Below are positions 7,826-15,405 of a DNA stretch of 64,000 nucleotides, one piece after another (position 1 is the stretch's first letter; every line of letters begins with the position of its first letter). The stretch is from Ginsengibacter hankyongi (GTDB lineage: Bacteria; Bacteroidota; Bacteroidia; Chitinophagales; Chitinophagaceae). Location: contig NZ_VYQF01000001.1 of NCBI RefSeq assembly GCF_008710285.1, positions 868,001 to 932,000 on the forward strand, given 5' to 3'. Under the pieces are notes generated by a model, which saw only the letters and a list, made by a program, of their open reading frames with translations, was not told where the DNA came from and made no database searches. The position numbers and the translations under genes were made by a program.

Positions 7826-9051
7826 ACTGGTAATTGAATAATAAATTTACTTCCTTCCTCCTCTTTACTTTCCGCTTTTATCTCCCCACCATGTGCTTTT
7901 ACAATATCATAGCTCAAGCTTAAACCCAATCCTGTTCCAATCCCTGTCGGTTTTGTAGTAAAAAATGGTTGAAATATTTTATCTACAATATTTTGCGGAA
8001 TGCCGTTTCCATTATCACTAACGGTAACCAATACACTATTTCCGGATTTCTTTGTAGTTGCTGAAACAGAGGGTTCATACTCTTTGCCTTTTGCCTCTTG
8101 CCTTTTGTTTACAGCATAAAAAGCATTATTAAAAAGATTCAACAACACGCGACCGATATCCTGCGGAACGATATTTATTTTTCCGATCGAAGGATCAAAA
8201 CCGGTCTTTATTTCTGCATTAAAGCCCTTGTCTTTTGATCTTAATCCATGATAACTTAACCTTAAATATTCATCACATAATGCGTTTATGTCTGTGGGTT
8301 CTTTTTTCCCGGAAGATTCTCTTGAATGCTGCAGCATACTTTTTACAATCGCATCGGCTCGTTTGCCATGATGATTTATTTTCTGCTCATTACTTTTTAT
8401 GTCATCAGCTATTTCATTTGCCAATTGCAAATTGCCTGTTGCCAATTCATTTTTTAATTCATCGATCATTTCGCTGTTCACTTCCGAAAAATTATTCACG
8501 AAGTTTAGGGGGTTCTGAATTTCATGGGCAATTCCGGCGGTGAGTTCACCCAGCGAAGCCATTTTTTCGGATTGAATGAGTTGTTTTTGCGTAGCTTTTA
8601 AATTGTCCAGTGTGTGGCGTATCTCTGCTGTTTGCCTGTTTACTTCTTCCTGCAATATTTGTTGCTGGTTTTCTGCCTGTATTCTTTTTTCTTCTGAAAG
8701 CTGTACTACCTTATCCGCATTTATCCTCACTTCCTGTATCATTTCTTTAAATCGCATAGATACATATACTAATAAGGAGATTGGGAATGAGAGAATGAAG
8801 CAAGTAAAAAGAAAAAAGGTAAAATATTGGCTAGTGATGCCTGTTACGTAAGCATAAATAATGCCTGCAAAAAAGGTGAAAAGAGAAAAAAATAGTCCCA
8901 CGACGATGGCCCATTGTGCTCCCTGCAGTTTTTTCCAGGAACTGATTATATAATACAGGCAAATGGTTACCGCCAGGAATATCATTAAGAACTCCAGGAA
9001 ATATTCCTTGAATCCTTTCTTTTCTACGTGTGGGTGATGATGTACTTCCAT
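7819..9051 (-). CDS. Chimeric histidine kinase with MEVHHH-family head
   Basis: 410 aa. Residues 1-29 (MEVHHHPHVEKKGFKEYFLE and FLMIFLAVT) are the head and half of the membrane span of the MEVHHH family. From residue 30 the sequence changes to ICLYYIISSWKKLQGAQWA and two more spans (about 47-65 and 78-97), then a long coiled coil (101-160), and a kinase core with His176 in GIAHEIQNPL and G boxes DNGNGIP and GTGLGLSLSYD. The first 29 residues were therefore joined to a kinase whose own start is missing. The frame is intact, so a functional membrane kinase carrying the His cluster is possible. The stop lies within the cassette repeat. It lies downstream of paralog 2 on the same strand. Confidence 0.88.
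   Translation of the reverse strand: MEVHHHPHVEKKGFKEYFLEFLMIFLAVTICLYYIISSWKKLQGAQWAIVVGLFFSLFTFFAGIIYAYVTGITSQYFTFFLFTCFILSFPISLLVYVSMRFKEMIQEVRINADKVVQLSEEKRIQAENQQQILQEEVNRQTAEIRHTLDNLKATQKQLIQSEKMASLGELTAGIAHEIQNPLNFVNNFSEVNSEMIDELKNELATGNLQLANEIADDIKSNEQKINHHGKRADAIVKSMLQHSRESSGKKEPTDINALCDEYLRLSYHGLRSKDKGFNAEIKTGFDPSIGKINIVPQDIGRVLLNLFNNAFYAVNKRQEAKGKEYEPSVSATTKKSGNSVLVTVSDNGNGIPQNIVDKIFQPFFTTKPTGIGTGLGLSLSYDIVKAHGGEIKAESKEEEGSKFIIQLPVV
8097..8553. repeat. Kinase-core direct repeat, copy B
   Basis: Partner of 1681-2137: same length, no gaps, about 13 differences by eye. Outside this tract the two kinases differ much more, both at the C-terminal end and before the H box. Confidence 0.75.
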
Positions 9052-9122
9052 ATTTTTTATTTCTGATGTTGTGATGCCTTATTGATTGATTTTAATTTCT
9101 TCATTCACCATTCACTTGTTTT

Positions 9123-9207
9123 TCATTCTTCGCTTTTGTCAAGGTCTGCAATTACATTCTTTGCGTTTGCCAATCGTATCGCTGTGTCGGTGATGATGTA
9201 CTTCCAT
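9123..9207 (-). pseudogene. Deletion scar of an MEVHHH-family gene
   Basis: The ATG at 9207 begins MEVHHH with the same codons as the paralogs (ATGGAAGTACATCATCAC), but the seventh residue on is unrelated and the frame ends after 22 codons. One frame over, the DNA reads TDTAIRLANAKNVIADLDKS followed by EE and a TGA at 9123. This is like the C-terminal end of a family member (compare ADTLLQHATTLIDKLKK in paralog 1). So the head and tail of one gene were joined by deletion of the middle. The head match is direct; the identity of the tail is inference. Confidence 0.6.
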
Positions 9208-9218
9208 ATTTTTACTGT

Positions 9219-9980
9219 TTATTGTAAATGATACTCTTTATTCAATAGGCTAATCAATTTTCTGGCCTTGTCAAATTGTGAGGTTTCGAGACTTAAGTGG
9301 CTATCCAGCATCATCATAAGTGACTTTACTTTATTCATGTATTCTTTTAAAACAATACTATCCGAACTGATTAATTTCTGTGAAAGTGAATCATTCAAAA
9401 AAATATCGGCACCTCCTCGAAAACCGAATCTTTTGATCAGCGAATAATCAAATATTGTTTGAGACATCTTATTGAGGTCGGTCATCCAGTTCTCAACGTC
9501 AACAGCCTCATGTTGAATATCCCCGTCATAAAAATTGTAATAAAAAGTAATGCTGTCTTTACATGCTTTATTTTCAATCAGGTTAAAGGCTCCGGTGCTT
9601 TTTATTTGTGAAATGGTTCTTTCATTTTGCTGAAAAAGAATCAAACCGAAACTGTACCTGAAATTGAGATAGTAAAGCCGGTGTATATCGTAGGTATTTT
9701 TATTGGCTGCAAGGTTCAATAAAATACAAAGGCTGTCAAGTTTGTCAAGCTGTAATTGTGCCCTGGGAATTAAGTGGCTTAAGGATGAAGTATCTGTTAA
9801 CAGGTCTTCTTTTAAAGTAATGATATACTCCTTTTCTTTCTTGACGTTTACTAAATGCTCACGAATATTCTCTGCAAAAAAGCCAAGCGTTACAGCGAGA
9901 AAGATCATTAAGAATTCCAGAAAATATTCTTTGAAATTTTTCTTCTTATGTTGGAGGTCGGGGTGATGATGTACTTCCAT
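9219..9980 (-). CDS. MEVHHH-family membrane-anchored protein, paralog 2
   Basis: 253 aa, function unknown. This is a type II head (MEVHHHPDLQHKKKNFKEYF), two residues longer than type I, then one span (about 20-38, LMIFLAVTLGFFAEN). After the span come EKEYIITLKEDLLTDTSSL, a central ISQIKSTGAFNLI (family pattern KSSGxLRLI, here weaker) and the C-terminal LLNKEYHLQ. The distal domain is predicted mostly helical from its composition and has no recognisable enzyme motif. The gene starts 32 bp downstream of paralog 3, so it is probably in the same transcript, and it is followed by the deletion scar. Confidence 0.85.
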   Translation of the reverse strand: MEVHHHPDLQHKKKNFKEYFLEFLMIFLAVTLGFFAENIREHLVNVKKEKEYIITLKEDLLTDTSSLSHLIPRAQLQLDKLDSLCILLNLAANKNTYDIHRLYYLNFRYSFGLILFQQNERTISQIKSTGAFNLIENKACKDSITFYYNFYDGDIQHEAVDVENWMTDLNKMSQTIFDYSLIKRFGFRGGADIFLNDSLSQKLISSDSIVLKEYMNKVKSLMMMLDSHLSLETSQFDKARKLISLLNKEYHLQ

Positions 9981-10012
9981 TATTTAATTGTTTTGATTTT
10001 CATTTTCTCATT

Positions 10013-10756
10013 TCATTGAAGATTGTATTTTTTCTGAATCATTTTAATTAGTCGAATCGTAACATCTTTTTCCTGCACTGCATAGCTTAAATTAATTAAA
10101 ACTTCCGCACTGTAATAATGCAGTAACCCTACAAATTCATTGATAATGGCTGCATCGTTTGTAATCAATTGCGGATTCCCTTGTGGTGGATTTACCCGGT
10201 AAGGAGATTTTTGCAGCATATTTTGGAAAACCGCTCCATCAAAAACCTTCACTGCTGAATGAATGTATGCTATCATTTCCTGTATTTGTATTTCAGATTG
10301 TTCTTTAAAATGAGTTTGTGAGGCATAGTACTTTGAAACTGAATCGGAAAGCGCACCATCCCTGATCAGCCGCAATGAACCGGAATTTTTCATTTCTTCG
10401 TACGTTCTTTCATTTAGCTCAAACCTTCTAAGTTTAGTTGTAATAGTTCTTCCGAAATAATACATCGTTCTACCATACTTAGCTCTATCTCGACTTTGCA
10501 TCAAATGTATTAATGAATCCATTTGGGTGAGCGCTACGTTAGCTTGCATGGAAAAAGAATTAATTTTTGCTGTGTCTGTTTTTAAATCTTCAAGCATTGA
10601 CTTCATAAATTCTTTTTCCCGATTGTGATCAGCCACACTTTCACGCATTTGCTCCGCAAAAAATCCCATTGTTACCGCAAGAAATATCATTAAGAATTCT
10701 AAAAAATATTCTTTGAAATTTTTCTTCTCTACGTGTGGATGATGATGTACTTCCAT
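10013..10756 (-). CDS. MEVHHH-family membrane-anchored protein, paralog 3
   Basis: 247 aa, function unknown. Type I head (MEVHHHPHVEKKNFKEYF), one span (about 18-35, LMIFLAVTMGFFAEQ), then REKEFMKSMLEDLKTDT, the central motif YEEMKNSGSLRLI, and the C-terminal MIQKKYNLQ. It matches paralog 4 in the first 20 residues except for nothing visible, while the distal halves are strongly diverged. This contrast between a nearly fixed head and a variable body is seen throughout the array. It lies 43 bp after paralog 4 and 32 bp before paralog 2. Confidence 0.85.
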   Translation of the reverse strand: MEVHHHPHVEKKNFKEYFLEFLMIFLAVTMGFFAEQMRESVADHNREKEFMKSMLEDLKTDTAKINSFSMQANVALTQMDSLIHLMQSRDRAKYGRTMYYFGRTITTKLRRFELNERTYEEMKNSGSLRLIRDGALSDSVSKYYASQTHFKEQSEIQIQEMIAYIHSAVKVFDGAVFQNMLQKSPYRVNPPQGNPQLITNDAAIINEFVGLLHYYSAEVLINLSYAVQEKDVTIRLIKMIQKKYNLQ

Positions 10757-10799
10757 TTCTTTTACTTTTTAATTAAATAATGAATGCTGATACAACTAT

Positions 10800-11543
10800 T
10801 CATTGTTTTTTTTGCAAATCGAACTCATCAGTTACATAATCCATCAATCTTTCTGCAGTTTCTTTTGTTTTGCTATAATTTGTAATAAATATCTTATCGT
10901 ATGCTTCAATATTCTCCAGGCTTACACTCAACTGTGTCATATCGTTCTGGGTAAGATTTCTTACTTGCGCATCTATAACATGGTTATTAAAGCCGCTTGT
11001 AAGAGAGGAGCGCATGTTAGCAGGAGTAAAATGCGCAATAATAAATGTTTGTGTATATTGCCTTTCATTTTGCTGCTGATAGTTTTTCATGTACCGCAAC
11101 CCCGATAAATCAGATTCATAATCGGTGATGTAAGACATGATTTTTGAATTGGATAATTGTTTTAGATGTAATTCGTTTTTTATTTCCGTTATCGCGCCGG
11201 TTGAAGCTCTGAAAATGGTAACGTTAAAGCAGTCAAGTATTAACTCCTGCATTTTTTTTAAATCTGCTTTTCCTATAGGTTGTTGCAAAAGATAAAACAA
11301 ACTATCTTCCTTTCGTGTAAAAATAGTTTCGAGCGAAATATTTTTATTAAGCGCTGCTGTATCTTTTTTAAGATCATTTACCAGTTGTTCGCAAAGCAGT
11401 TGAACATGCTCCTTATCAGAAATATATTCTCTTATATTTTCAGCAAAAAAGCCAAGTGTTACGGCAAGGAATATCATTACAAATTCCAAAAAGTATTCTT
11501 TGAAATTTTTCTTCTCTACGTGTGGATGATGATGTACTTCCAT
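10800..11543 (-). CDS. MEVHHH-family membrane-anchored protein, paralog 4 (most diverged body)
   Basis: 247 aa, function unknown. Type I head with one span (about 18-35, VMIFLAVTLGFFAEN), then LLCEQLVNDLKKDTAALNKN. The central motif is ITEIKNELHLKQL, the copy that departs most from KSSGxLRLI, because SSG is replaced by NEL. The C-terminus is YVTDEFDLQKKQ rather than KYxLQ. The intact head and open frame argue that it is still a working gene. The ATG is preceded by about 100 bp after paralog 5, the longest gap in the run of five. Confidence 0.85.
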   Translation of the reverse strand: MEVHHHPHVEKKNFKEYFLEFVMIFLAVTLGFFAENIREYISDKEHVQLLCEQLVNDLKKDTAALNKNISLETIFTRKEDSLFYLLQQPIGKADLKKMQELILDCFNVTIFRASTGAITEIKNELHLKQLSNSKIMSYITDYESDLSGLRYMKNYQQQNERQYTQTFIIAHFTPANMRSSLTSGFNNHVIDAQVRNLTQNDMTQLSVSLENIEAYDKIFITNYSKTKETAERLMDYVTDEFDLQKKQ

Positions 11544-11642
11544 GTTTCAGTTTGTAGTTTTTGGTTTGTTGTTCAGAAATATTTTCACTTTCTGTTGTCT
11601 GTAGACTGTCGTCTGCGGACGGCTTTATGTTTTTTTCTTCAC

Positions 11643-12398
11643 TTATTCTAAATGATATTGTTTTTTCAACAAGCTGATTAAATCGATTGCCTCTTTGGAA
11701 GCAGACAATGCCCGCTCGTTCATTAGTTTTAAAATTCCATAATAATATTGATAGCGCATCATTACAGCATTAATTGCCATGCGATCGGTAGAAATAAGCG
11801 CCGGGTTGCTTTCTTGCGTAAAGCCTGAAGTATTTTCATTTTCAATTTTCTTCACTATAGAAAATAAAACTGCTGCATCAAAAATTCTGTCGTTAATTGA
11901 GATAAGCTCATTCATCCTTTGCTTCTGAAAGTCTGACCAATAATCAAACCTTTTTATCCATTGATAATAAGAGCCAATACTATCTGCGATAAACTGCTTT
12001 TTAATAAGTCTGAGCCCGCCGCTGCTTTTCATTTGCTCAAAGGTTTTTGCGGTTGGAGAAATTACACTGCTACCCATTGTAAGTTGCCGGGCCATGTAAT
12101 AAAGTCGTTTATTATTATTGTCTTTATTTTGCGTGAGGTAAGTAATGATAGAATCAATTATACGGCAATGTGCCAGGTTAAAATTAATTGCTTCATTATA
12201 CATTACGGTATCACTTTGCAGATCGTTCACCATTGATTGAACATATTCGTGAAGCTGATTTTTGTCTTTAATACTTTCTCTTATATTTTCTGCAAAAAAA
12301 CCAAGCGTTACAGCAAGAAATATCATTAAGAATTCCAAGAAATATTCTTTGAAATTTTTCTTCTTATGATGAAGATCGGGATGATGATGTACTTCCAT
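11643..12398 (-). CDS. MEVHHH-family membrane-anchored protein, paralog 5
   Basis: 251 aa, function unknown. Type II head (MEVHHHPDLHHKKKNFKEYF) with five His in the first 11 residues, one span (about 20-37), then LHEYVQSMVNDLQSDT. The central motif FEQMKSSGGLRLI is the best copy of the family pattern, and the C-terminus is LLKKQYHLE. It begins 26 bp after the 31-aa microprotein and is probably co-transcribed with paralog 6. The similarity of its head to paralogs 2 and 6 at both DNA and protein level separates a type II group from the type I group (paralogs 1, 3, 4 and the chimera). Confidence 0.86.
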   Translation of the reverse strand: MEVHHHPDLHHKKKNFKEYFLEFLMIFLAVTLGFFAENIRESIKDKNQLHEYVQSMVNDLQSDTVMYNEAINFNLAHCRIIDSIITYLTQNKDNNNKRLYYMARQLTMGSSVISPTAKTFEQMKSSGGLRLIKKQFIADSIGSYYQWIKRFDYWSDFQKQRMNELISINDRIFDAAVLFSIVKKIENENTSGFTQESNPALISTDRMAINAVMMRYQYYYGILKLMNERALSASKEAIDLISLLKKQYHLE

Positions 12399-12424
12399 TT
12401 ATTATATTATTTTTTGTGACGTAT

Positions 12425-12520
12425 TTATTGTTTCATACGATGCCAGAAATAAGCAACCGCAAAACCAATCAAAATATAGATCAGCATTTTAAATAAGCGT
12501 TGCTTTGTTTTTTCATTCAT
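12425..12520 (-). CDS. 31-aa single-span membrane microprotein, overlaps paralog 6
   Basis: The ATG at 12520 overlaps the end of paralog 6 by 8 nt (shared AATGAATGA), the same geometry as at 385-392. The product has a polar start MNEKTKQRLFK, one hydrophobic span (about 11-25) with LIYILIGFAVAYFW, and a short basic tail HRMKQ. It is clearly homologous to the 32-aa product at 294-392. It lies 26 bp before paralog 5. Function is unknown. Repeated overlap with family members suggests coupled production with them. Confidence 0.6.
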   Translation of the reverse strand: MNEKTKQRLFKMLIYILIGFAVAYFWHRMKQ

Positions 12521-13283
12521 TTGAAAAATGGTATTTATTGTTGATTGACTTAATAAGTTGTGTAGCCAATGTATCAGCATGGTTTAGAACATCGGAATAG
12601 CCATAGTTTCTCCCTTTTAGATTTACGAAGCTGTTGGCAAGTTTGTTTAAAGTAACAGAGTCTTTTACAAGCAATGGCATATCATACAAATCACTGTTTT
12701 CAATTGGAATGTTATTTCGAATGTTATCGTCAATTTTTTTATTGAATTCCTTTTCGTCGCTTATTGCATCTTCCTGGGCATAAATATTATCGGCTGCACC
12801 GTTCATAGACCCGGTTCTTGCTTCTAAAATATTGTTTTGAACGTAGGCCGCATAACTCACTATTTTTCCGGCGATGTTTTTATCATCTATCAATCTTAAA
12901 TTGCCTGAACTTTTTAATTGTTCAATAGTCGTTAACGATGGCTGGTATGTATATGACTCTGCATTTACGGGTGTATTCCATCTGCCCTGCAATACATAAT
13001 TAAATCGTTTTGCTTCTTTTGCATTTATATAAAGAGAATCAAGAATAGGCCGCAGGTAATTTAATTTTTGCACTAATTGGCTATACTGAGCTGTATCATA
13101 CTGTAGCTCAGAAACCATTGAAGAAAGATATTCCCGCTCCTTTGATCTGTCGCCCAAATGTTCTCTTATACTTTCTGCAAAAAAACCAAGCGTTACCGCA
13201 AGAAATATCATTAAGAATTCTAAAAAATATTCTTTGAAATTTTTCTTTTTGTGATGAAGATCGGGATGATGATGTACTTCCAT
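12513..13283 (-). CDS. MEVHHH-family membrane-anchored protein, paralog 6 (first gene of the array)
   Basis: 256 aa, function unknown. Type II head (MEVHHHPDLHHKKKNFKEYF), one span (about 20-37, LMIFLAVTLGFFAES), EREYLSSMVSELQYDTAQY, central motif IEQLKSSGNLRLI, and C-terminal NNKYHFSNE. Its last codons overlap the 31-aa microprotein. Paralogs 1 and 6 are the only two ending in xNE and the only two with a microprotein, so they probably keep the ancestral two-gene unit. A promoter for the array should lie in 13284-13500. Confidence 0.86.
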   Translation of the reverse strand: MEVHHHPDLHHKKKNFKEYFLEFLMIFLAVTLGFFAESIREHLGDRSKEREYLSSMVSELQYDTAQYSQLVQKLNYLRPILDSLYINAKEAKRFNYVLQGRWNTPVNAESYTYQPSLTTIEQLKSSGNLRLIDDKNIAGKIVSYAAYVQNNILEARTGSMNGAADNIYAQEDAISDEKEFNKKIDDNIRNNIPIENSDLYDMPLLVKDSVTLNKLANSFVNLKGRNYGYSDVLNHADTLATQLIKSINNKYHFSNE

Positions 13284-13582
13284 GTTTTTGATTGATCGTT
13301 AATAGTGTAATAGTGTCACATGTAAATCATTACTCCAATGTTTGGCGTAAATTTTTATGATATAATAATGGCAGGAGATTTTACAATGCAGGTAGCGAAC
13401 AATATTTCATTAACGGAAAATAGTTTGCAGAAATTTCCGGATATGAATATCGCAACCACAATATTAAGAATTAAAAGAACGTAACGTGACTCCATTAGAT
13501 AGGAATTATGGTTGAACAATAAAAAGTAAAATCAACCTGTTTGCAGAAACAAGAAAATTAATTTTAACTTTAAGGTTAATAA
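13284..13582. other. Intergenic region between the array and tRNA-Gly
   Basis: 299 bp without a clear gene. It should hold the promoter of the minus-strand array, but I see no convincing TAnnTTTG element. Two short frames oppose each other here: a 46-aa minus-strand frame (13355-13495, listed separately) and a 32-aa plus-strand frame (13386-13484). No repeat or strong hairpin is visible. Confidence 0.5.
13355..13495 (-). CDS. Possible 46-aa membrane peptide upstream of the array
   Basis: ATG at 13495, stop at 13355. It begins MESRYVLLILNIVVAIFISG, which would form one membrane span, followed by FCKLFSVNEILFATC. It is on the same strand as the array and ends 71 bp before paralog 6. No ribosome-binding site is visible and 46 codons can occur by chance in AT-rich DNA. 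It is kept as a tentative gene only because of its hydrophobic span and position. Confidence 0.2.
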   Translation of the reverse strand: MESRYVLLILNIVVAIFISGNFCKLFSVNEILFATCIVKSPAIIIS

Positions 13583-13655
13583 GCGGCAGTAGCTCAGTTG
13601 GTAGAGCATTAGCTTCCCAAGCTAAGGGCCGAGGGTTCGAATCCCTTTTGCCGCT
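13583..13655 (+). tRNA. tRNA-Gly (anticodon CCC)
   Basis: 73 bp folding into a full cloverleaf: acceptor GCGGCAG with TTGCCGC, D arm GCTCAGTTGGTAGAGC, anticodon stem TTAGC/GCTAA with loop TTCCCAA (anticodon CCC), T arm GAGGG-TTCGAAT-CCCTT, discriminator T. The CCA end is not encoded. CCC reads only GGG codons and is normally a supplementary glycine tRNA. Confidence 0.95.
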
Positions 13656-13763
13656 CACTTCCCTGTTGTTTAATTATCCCGAAAATATTATCATTACTTA
13701 GCTCCATAATATTAACATAGCGGGAATTATATTATCACTAAATTGATTATTGGAATTATTAAG

Positions 13764-14996
13764 ATGTTTCGCCCTATAAAATTTATCACCTTCTTTTTTG
13801 TATTTGTTTTAATGCATAAATTATCAGCCGCACAGCAGGTATCAAAGCCATTTCCACAACACGTTAGTTACGCCGGTAGCACTATTAAACCCAATCATGT
13901 TTCTCAACAACAATTGGATGACAGCGTGGCCTCATTTTATAATAAATGGAAAGAACGATATATAAATGATGATGCCGGTGAAGGCCAATATTATGTTTGG
14001 GTAGAAGGATCCGTTGCAAGTAATCAATGTGTATCTGAAGGCCAGGGATATGGAATGATAATAGTGGCATTAATGGCAGGATATGATACTGCTGCGCAAA
14101 AAATATATAACGGTCTTTATAAATATTACAAGCTACATCCAAGCAAAAACAGCCCCTATCTTATGGCATGGGCTCAAACAAAAACATTTAAAGATTATGA
14201 ATTAAGCTCAGCCACGGATGGTGATATGGATATCGCCTATTCTTTATTATTGGCAAATGCGCAATGGGGCAGTAAAGGGAAAATTAATTACCTGCAGGAA
14301 GCGCAATCCATGATAGCCGCTATATTGCAGCAGGAAATAAATTCAAAAACATTTTCTGTTTTATTGAGTAATGCAGTAGAATATGACAGCAAAGATTATT
14401 TTGATATGCGTTCTTCAGATTTTATGCCTGCTCATTTTAAAGCCTTTGGTAAAGCCACCAATAACAAAACCTGGAATAAAGTAATTGACGCCAATTATAA
14501 ACTTTTCAATTTTATGCAAAAAAAATTTAGCGGGGATGCCGGACTCCTGCCTGATTTTATAGAGCATATTAATACAAAACCTGTTCCCGCAAAACCTCAT
14601 TATCTTGAATCGAAATATGATGGGAAATATAATTACAATGCCTGCCGCGTTCCCTGGCGGATCGCTACGGATTTTATTATAAATGGTGAAAGCCGCTCAA
14701 AAAAAATTGTTTCAAAAATTAATAAATGGATCAGGGAAACCACGCAGGAAAATCCTGATAATATTTCTGCAGGATATACATTAGAAGGAGATGATATTCA
14801 CAAGCGGTATTATGAAGCAATGAGTTTTATAGCGCCCTTTGCTGTGAGCGCTATGGTTGATGCTAAAAATCAAATATGGCTGAATAAACTTTGGGATTAT
14901 ATTGTAAGTTTTGATATAGACCGATTTGATTACTTTGATAACACTATTAAAATGATTAGCATGATTATACTATCTGGTAATTATTGGGCACCTTAA
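13764..14996 (+). CDS. Glycoside hydrolase family 8 endoglucanase-type enzyme
   Basis: About 410 aa. The ATG at 13764 is preferred over an upstream TTG at 13743 because it starts the signal peptide (MFRPIKFITFFFVFVLM, ending around SAAQQ). The (alpha/alpha)6-barrel family GH8 is recognised from CVSEGQGYGMIIVALMAGYD, where the Glu (about residue 92) is the general acid, and from SSATDGDMDIAYSLLLA, with the catalytic-site Asp pair (about 152 and 154). Further GH8 features are YDSKDYFDMRSSDFMPAHF and CRVPWRIATDF. GH8 enzymes cut beta-1,4-glucan, chitosan, lichenan or xylan; the substrate cannot be told here. It stands alone after the tRNA and has no SusCD next to it. Confidence 0.9.
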   Translation: MFRPIKFITFFFVFVLMHKLSAAQQVSKPFPQHVSYAGSTIKPNHVSQQQLDDSVASFYNKWKERYINDDAGEGQYYVWVEGSVASNQCVSEGQGYGMIIVALMAGYDTAAQKIYNGLYKYYKLHPSKNSPYLMAWAQTKTFKDYELSSATDGDMDIAYSLLLANAQWGSKGKINYLQEAQSMIAAILQQEINSKTFSVLLSNAVEYDSKDYFDMRSSDFMPAHFKAFGKATNNKTWNKVIDANYKLFNFMQKKFSGDAGLLPDFIEHINTKPVPAKPHYLESKYDGKYNYNACRVPWRIATDFIINGESRSKKIVSKINKWIRETTQENPDNISAGYTLEGDDIHKRYYEAMSFIAPFAVSAMVDAKNQIWLNKLWDYIVSFDIDRFDYFDNTIKMISMIILSGNYWAP

Positions 14997-15272
14997 ATGG
15001 TTCCAACAGAAGTTGAGTATTTATGAGCCATACTCAATAATTCACTTAATTCAAAAGGCTTCGATAAAAATCCATCGGCATTGCAATTAATGGATATCTG
15101 CTTTATGTTCTTGTGGTCTGAAATTATTATAACAGGAATATGTCAAAAATTATCGTTCACTTTTAGTTCTTTACAAACAACATTAGCATCAACTCCCGAC
15201 ATGCAGAGATCAAGCATTACATCTGCAATTCCGAAATCATCATCAGCAACCAACACTTTTTTTACCAGGCAT
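14993..15272 (-). pseudogene. Degenerate single-domain response regulator
   Basis: The minus strand encodes pieces of a CheY-type receiver: VKKVLVADDDFGIADV (acidic pocket), then directly MLDLCMSGVDANVVCKELK (phospho-acceptor Asp in MLDL), a TGA, then HIPVIIISDHKNIKQI and ADGFLSKPFELSELLSM (conserved Lys) to a TAA at 14993. About 30 residues are missing between the first two parts. A run of seven A after ATGCCTGGT puts the start out of frame by one base, since six would give MPGKKVLV. With a shift, a deletion and a stop it cannot make a receiver. It is the only regulator-like sequence in a window with three orphan kinases. Its end overlaps the end of the GH8 gene. Confidence 0.8.
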
Positions 15273-15355
15273 ATAAAAATATTTATTGGCAAACTAAAAC
15301 AAATAAATGAGGAGCCCGGCTTGCCAACAAATTTTAGCAATACGATTTGTTTTTC

Positions 15356-15388
15356 TTTGTGCCACATCGGCACTTTAAAATAACTTTG
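15356..15388 (+). promoter_or_regulatory. Bacteroidetes-type promoter of kdsA
   Basis: TTTG at 15356-15359, a 21-bp spacer, and TAACTTTG at 15381-15388. This matches the -33 TTTG and -7 TAnnTTTG consensus known for the Bacteroidetes primary sigma factor. Transcription would start only about 10 bp before the kdsA ATG at 15406, giving a very short leader. Confidence 0.6.
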
Positions 15389-15405
15389 TTTCTTAAAATG
15401 ATATA

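Noticed and set aside
13386-13484. 32-aa plus-strand frame with AGGAG before its ATG
   Set aside because: No recognisable features, opposite to the array strand, and such leaders are not needed in Bacteroidota; likely chance.
13583-13655. tRNA-Gly as integration site of a genomic island containing the array
   Set aside because: No integrase flanks it, no copy of the tRNA 3-prime end is seen on the other side, and the array lies at the 5-prime side of the tRNA.
15081-15383. 100-aa plus-strand frame before kdsA
   Set aside because: It is the complement of the receiver pseudogene and overlaps the kdsA promoter.
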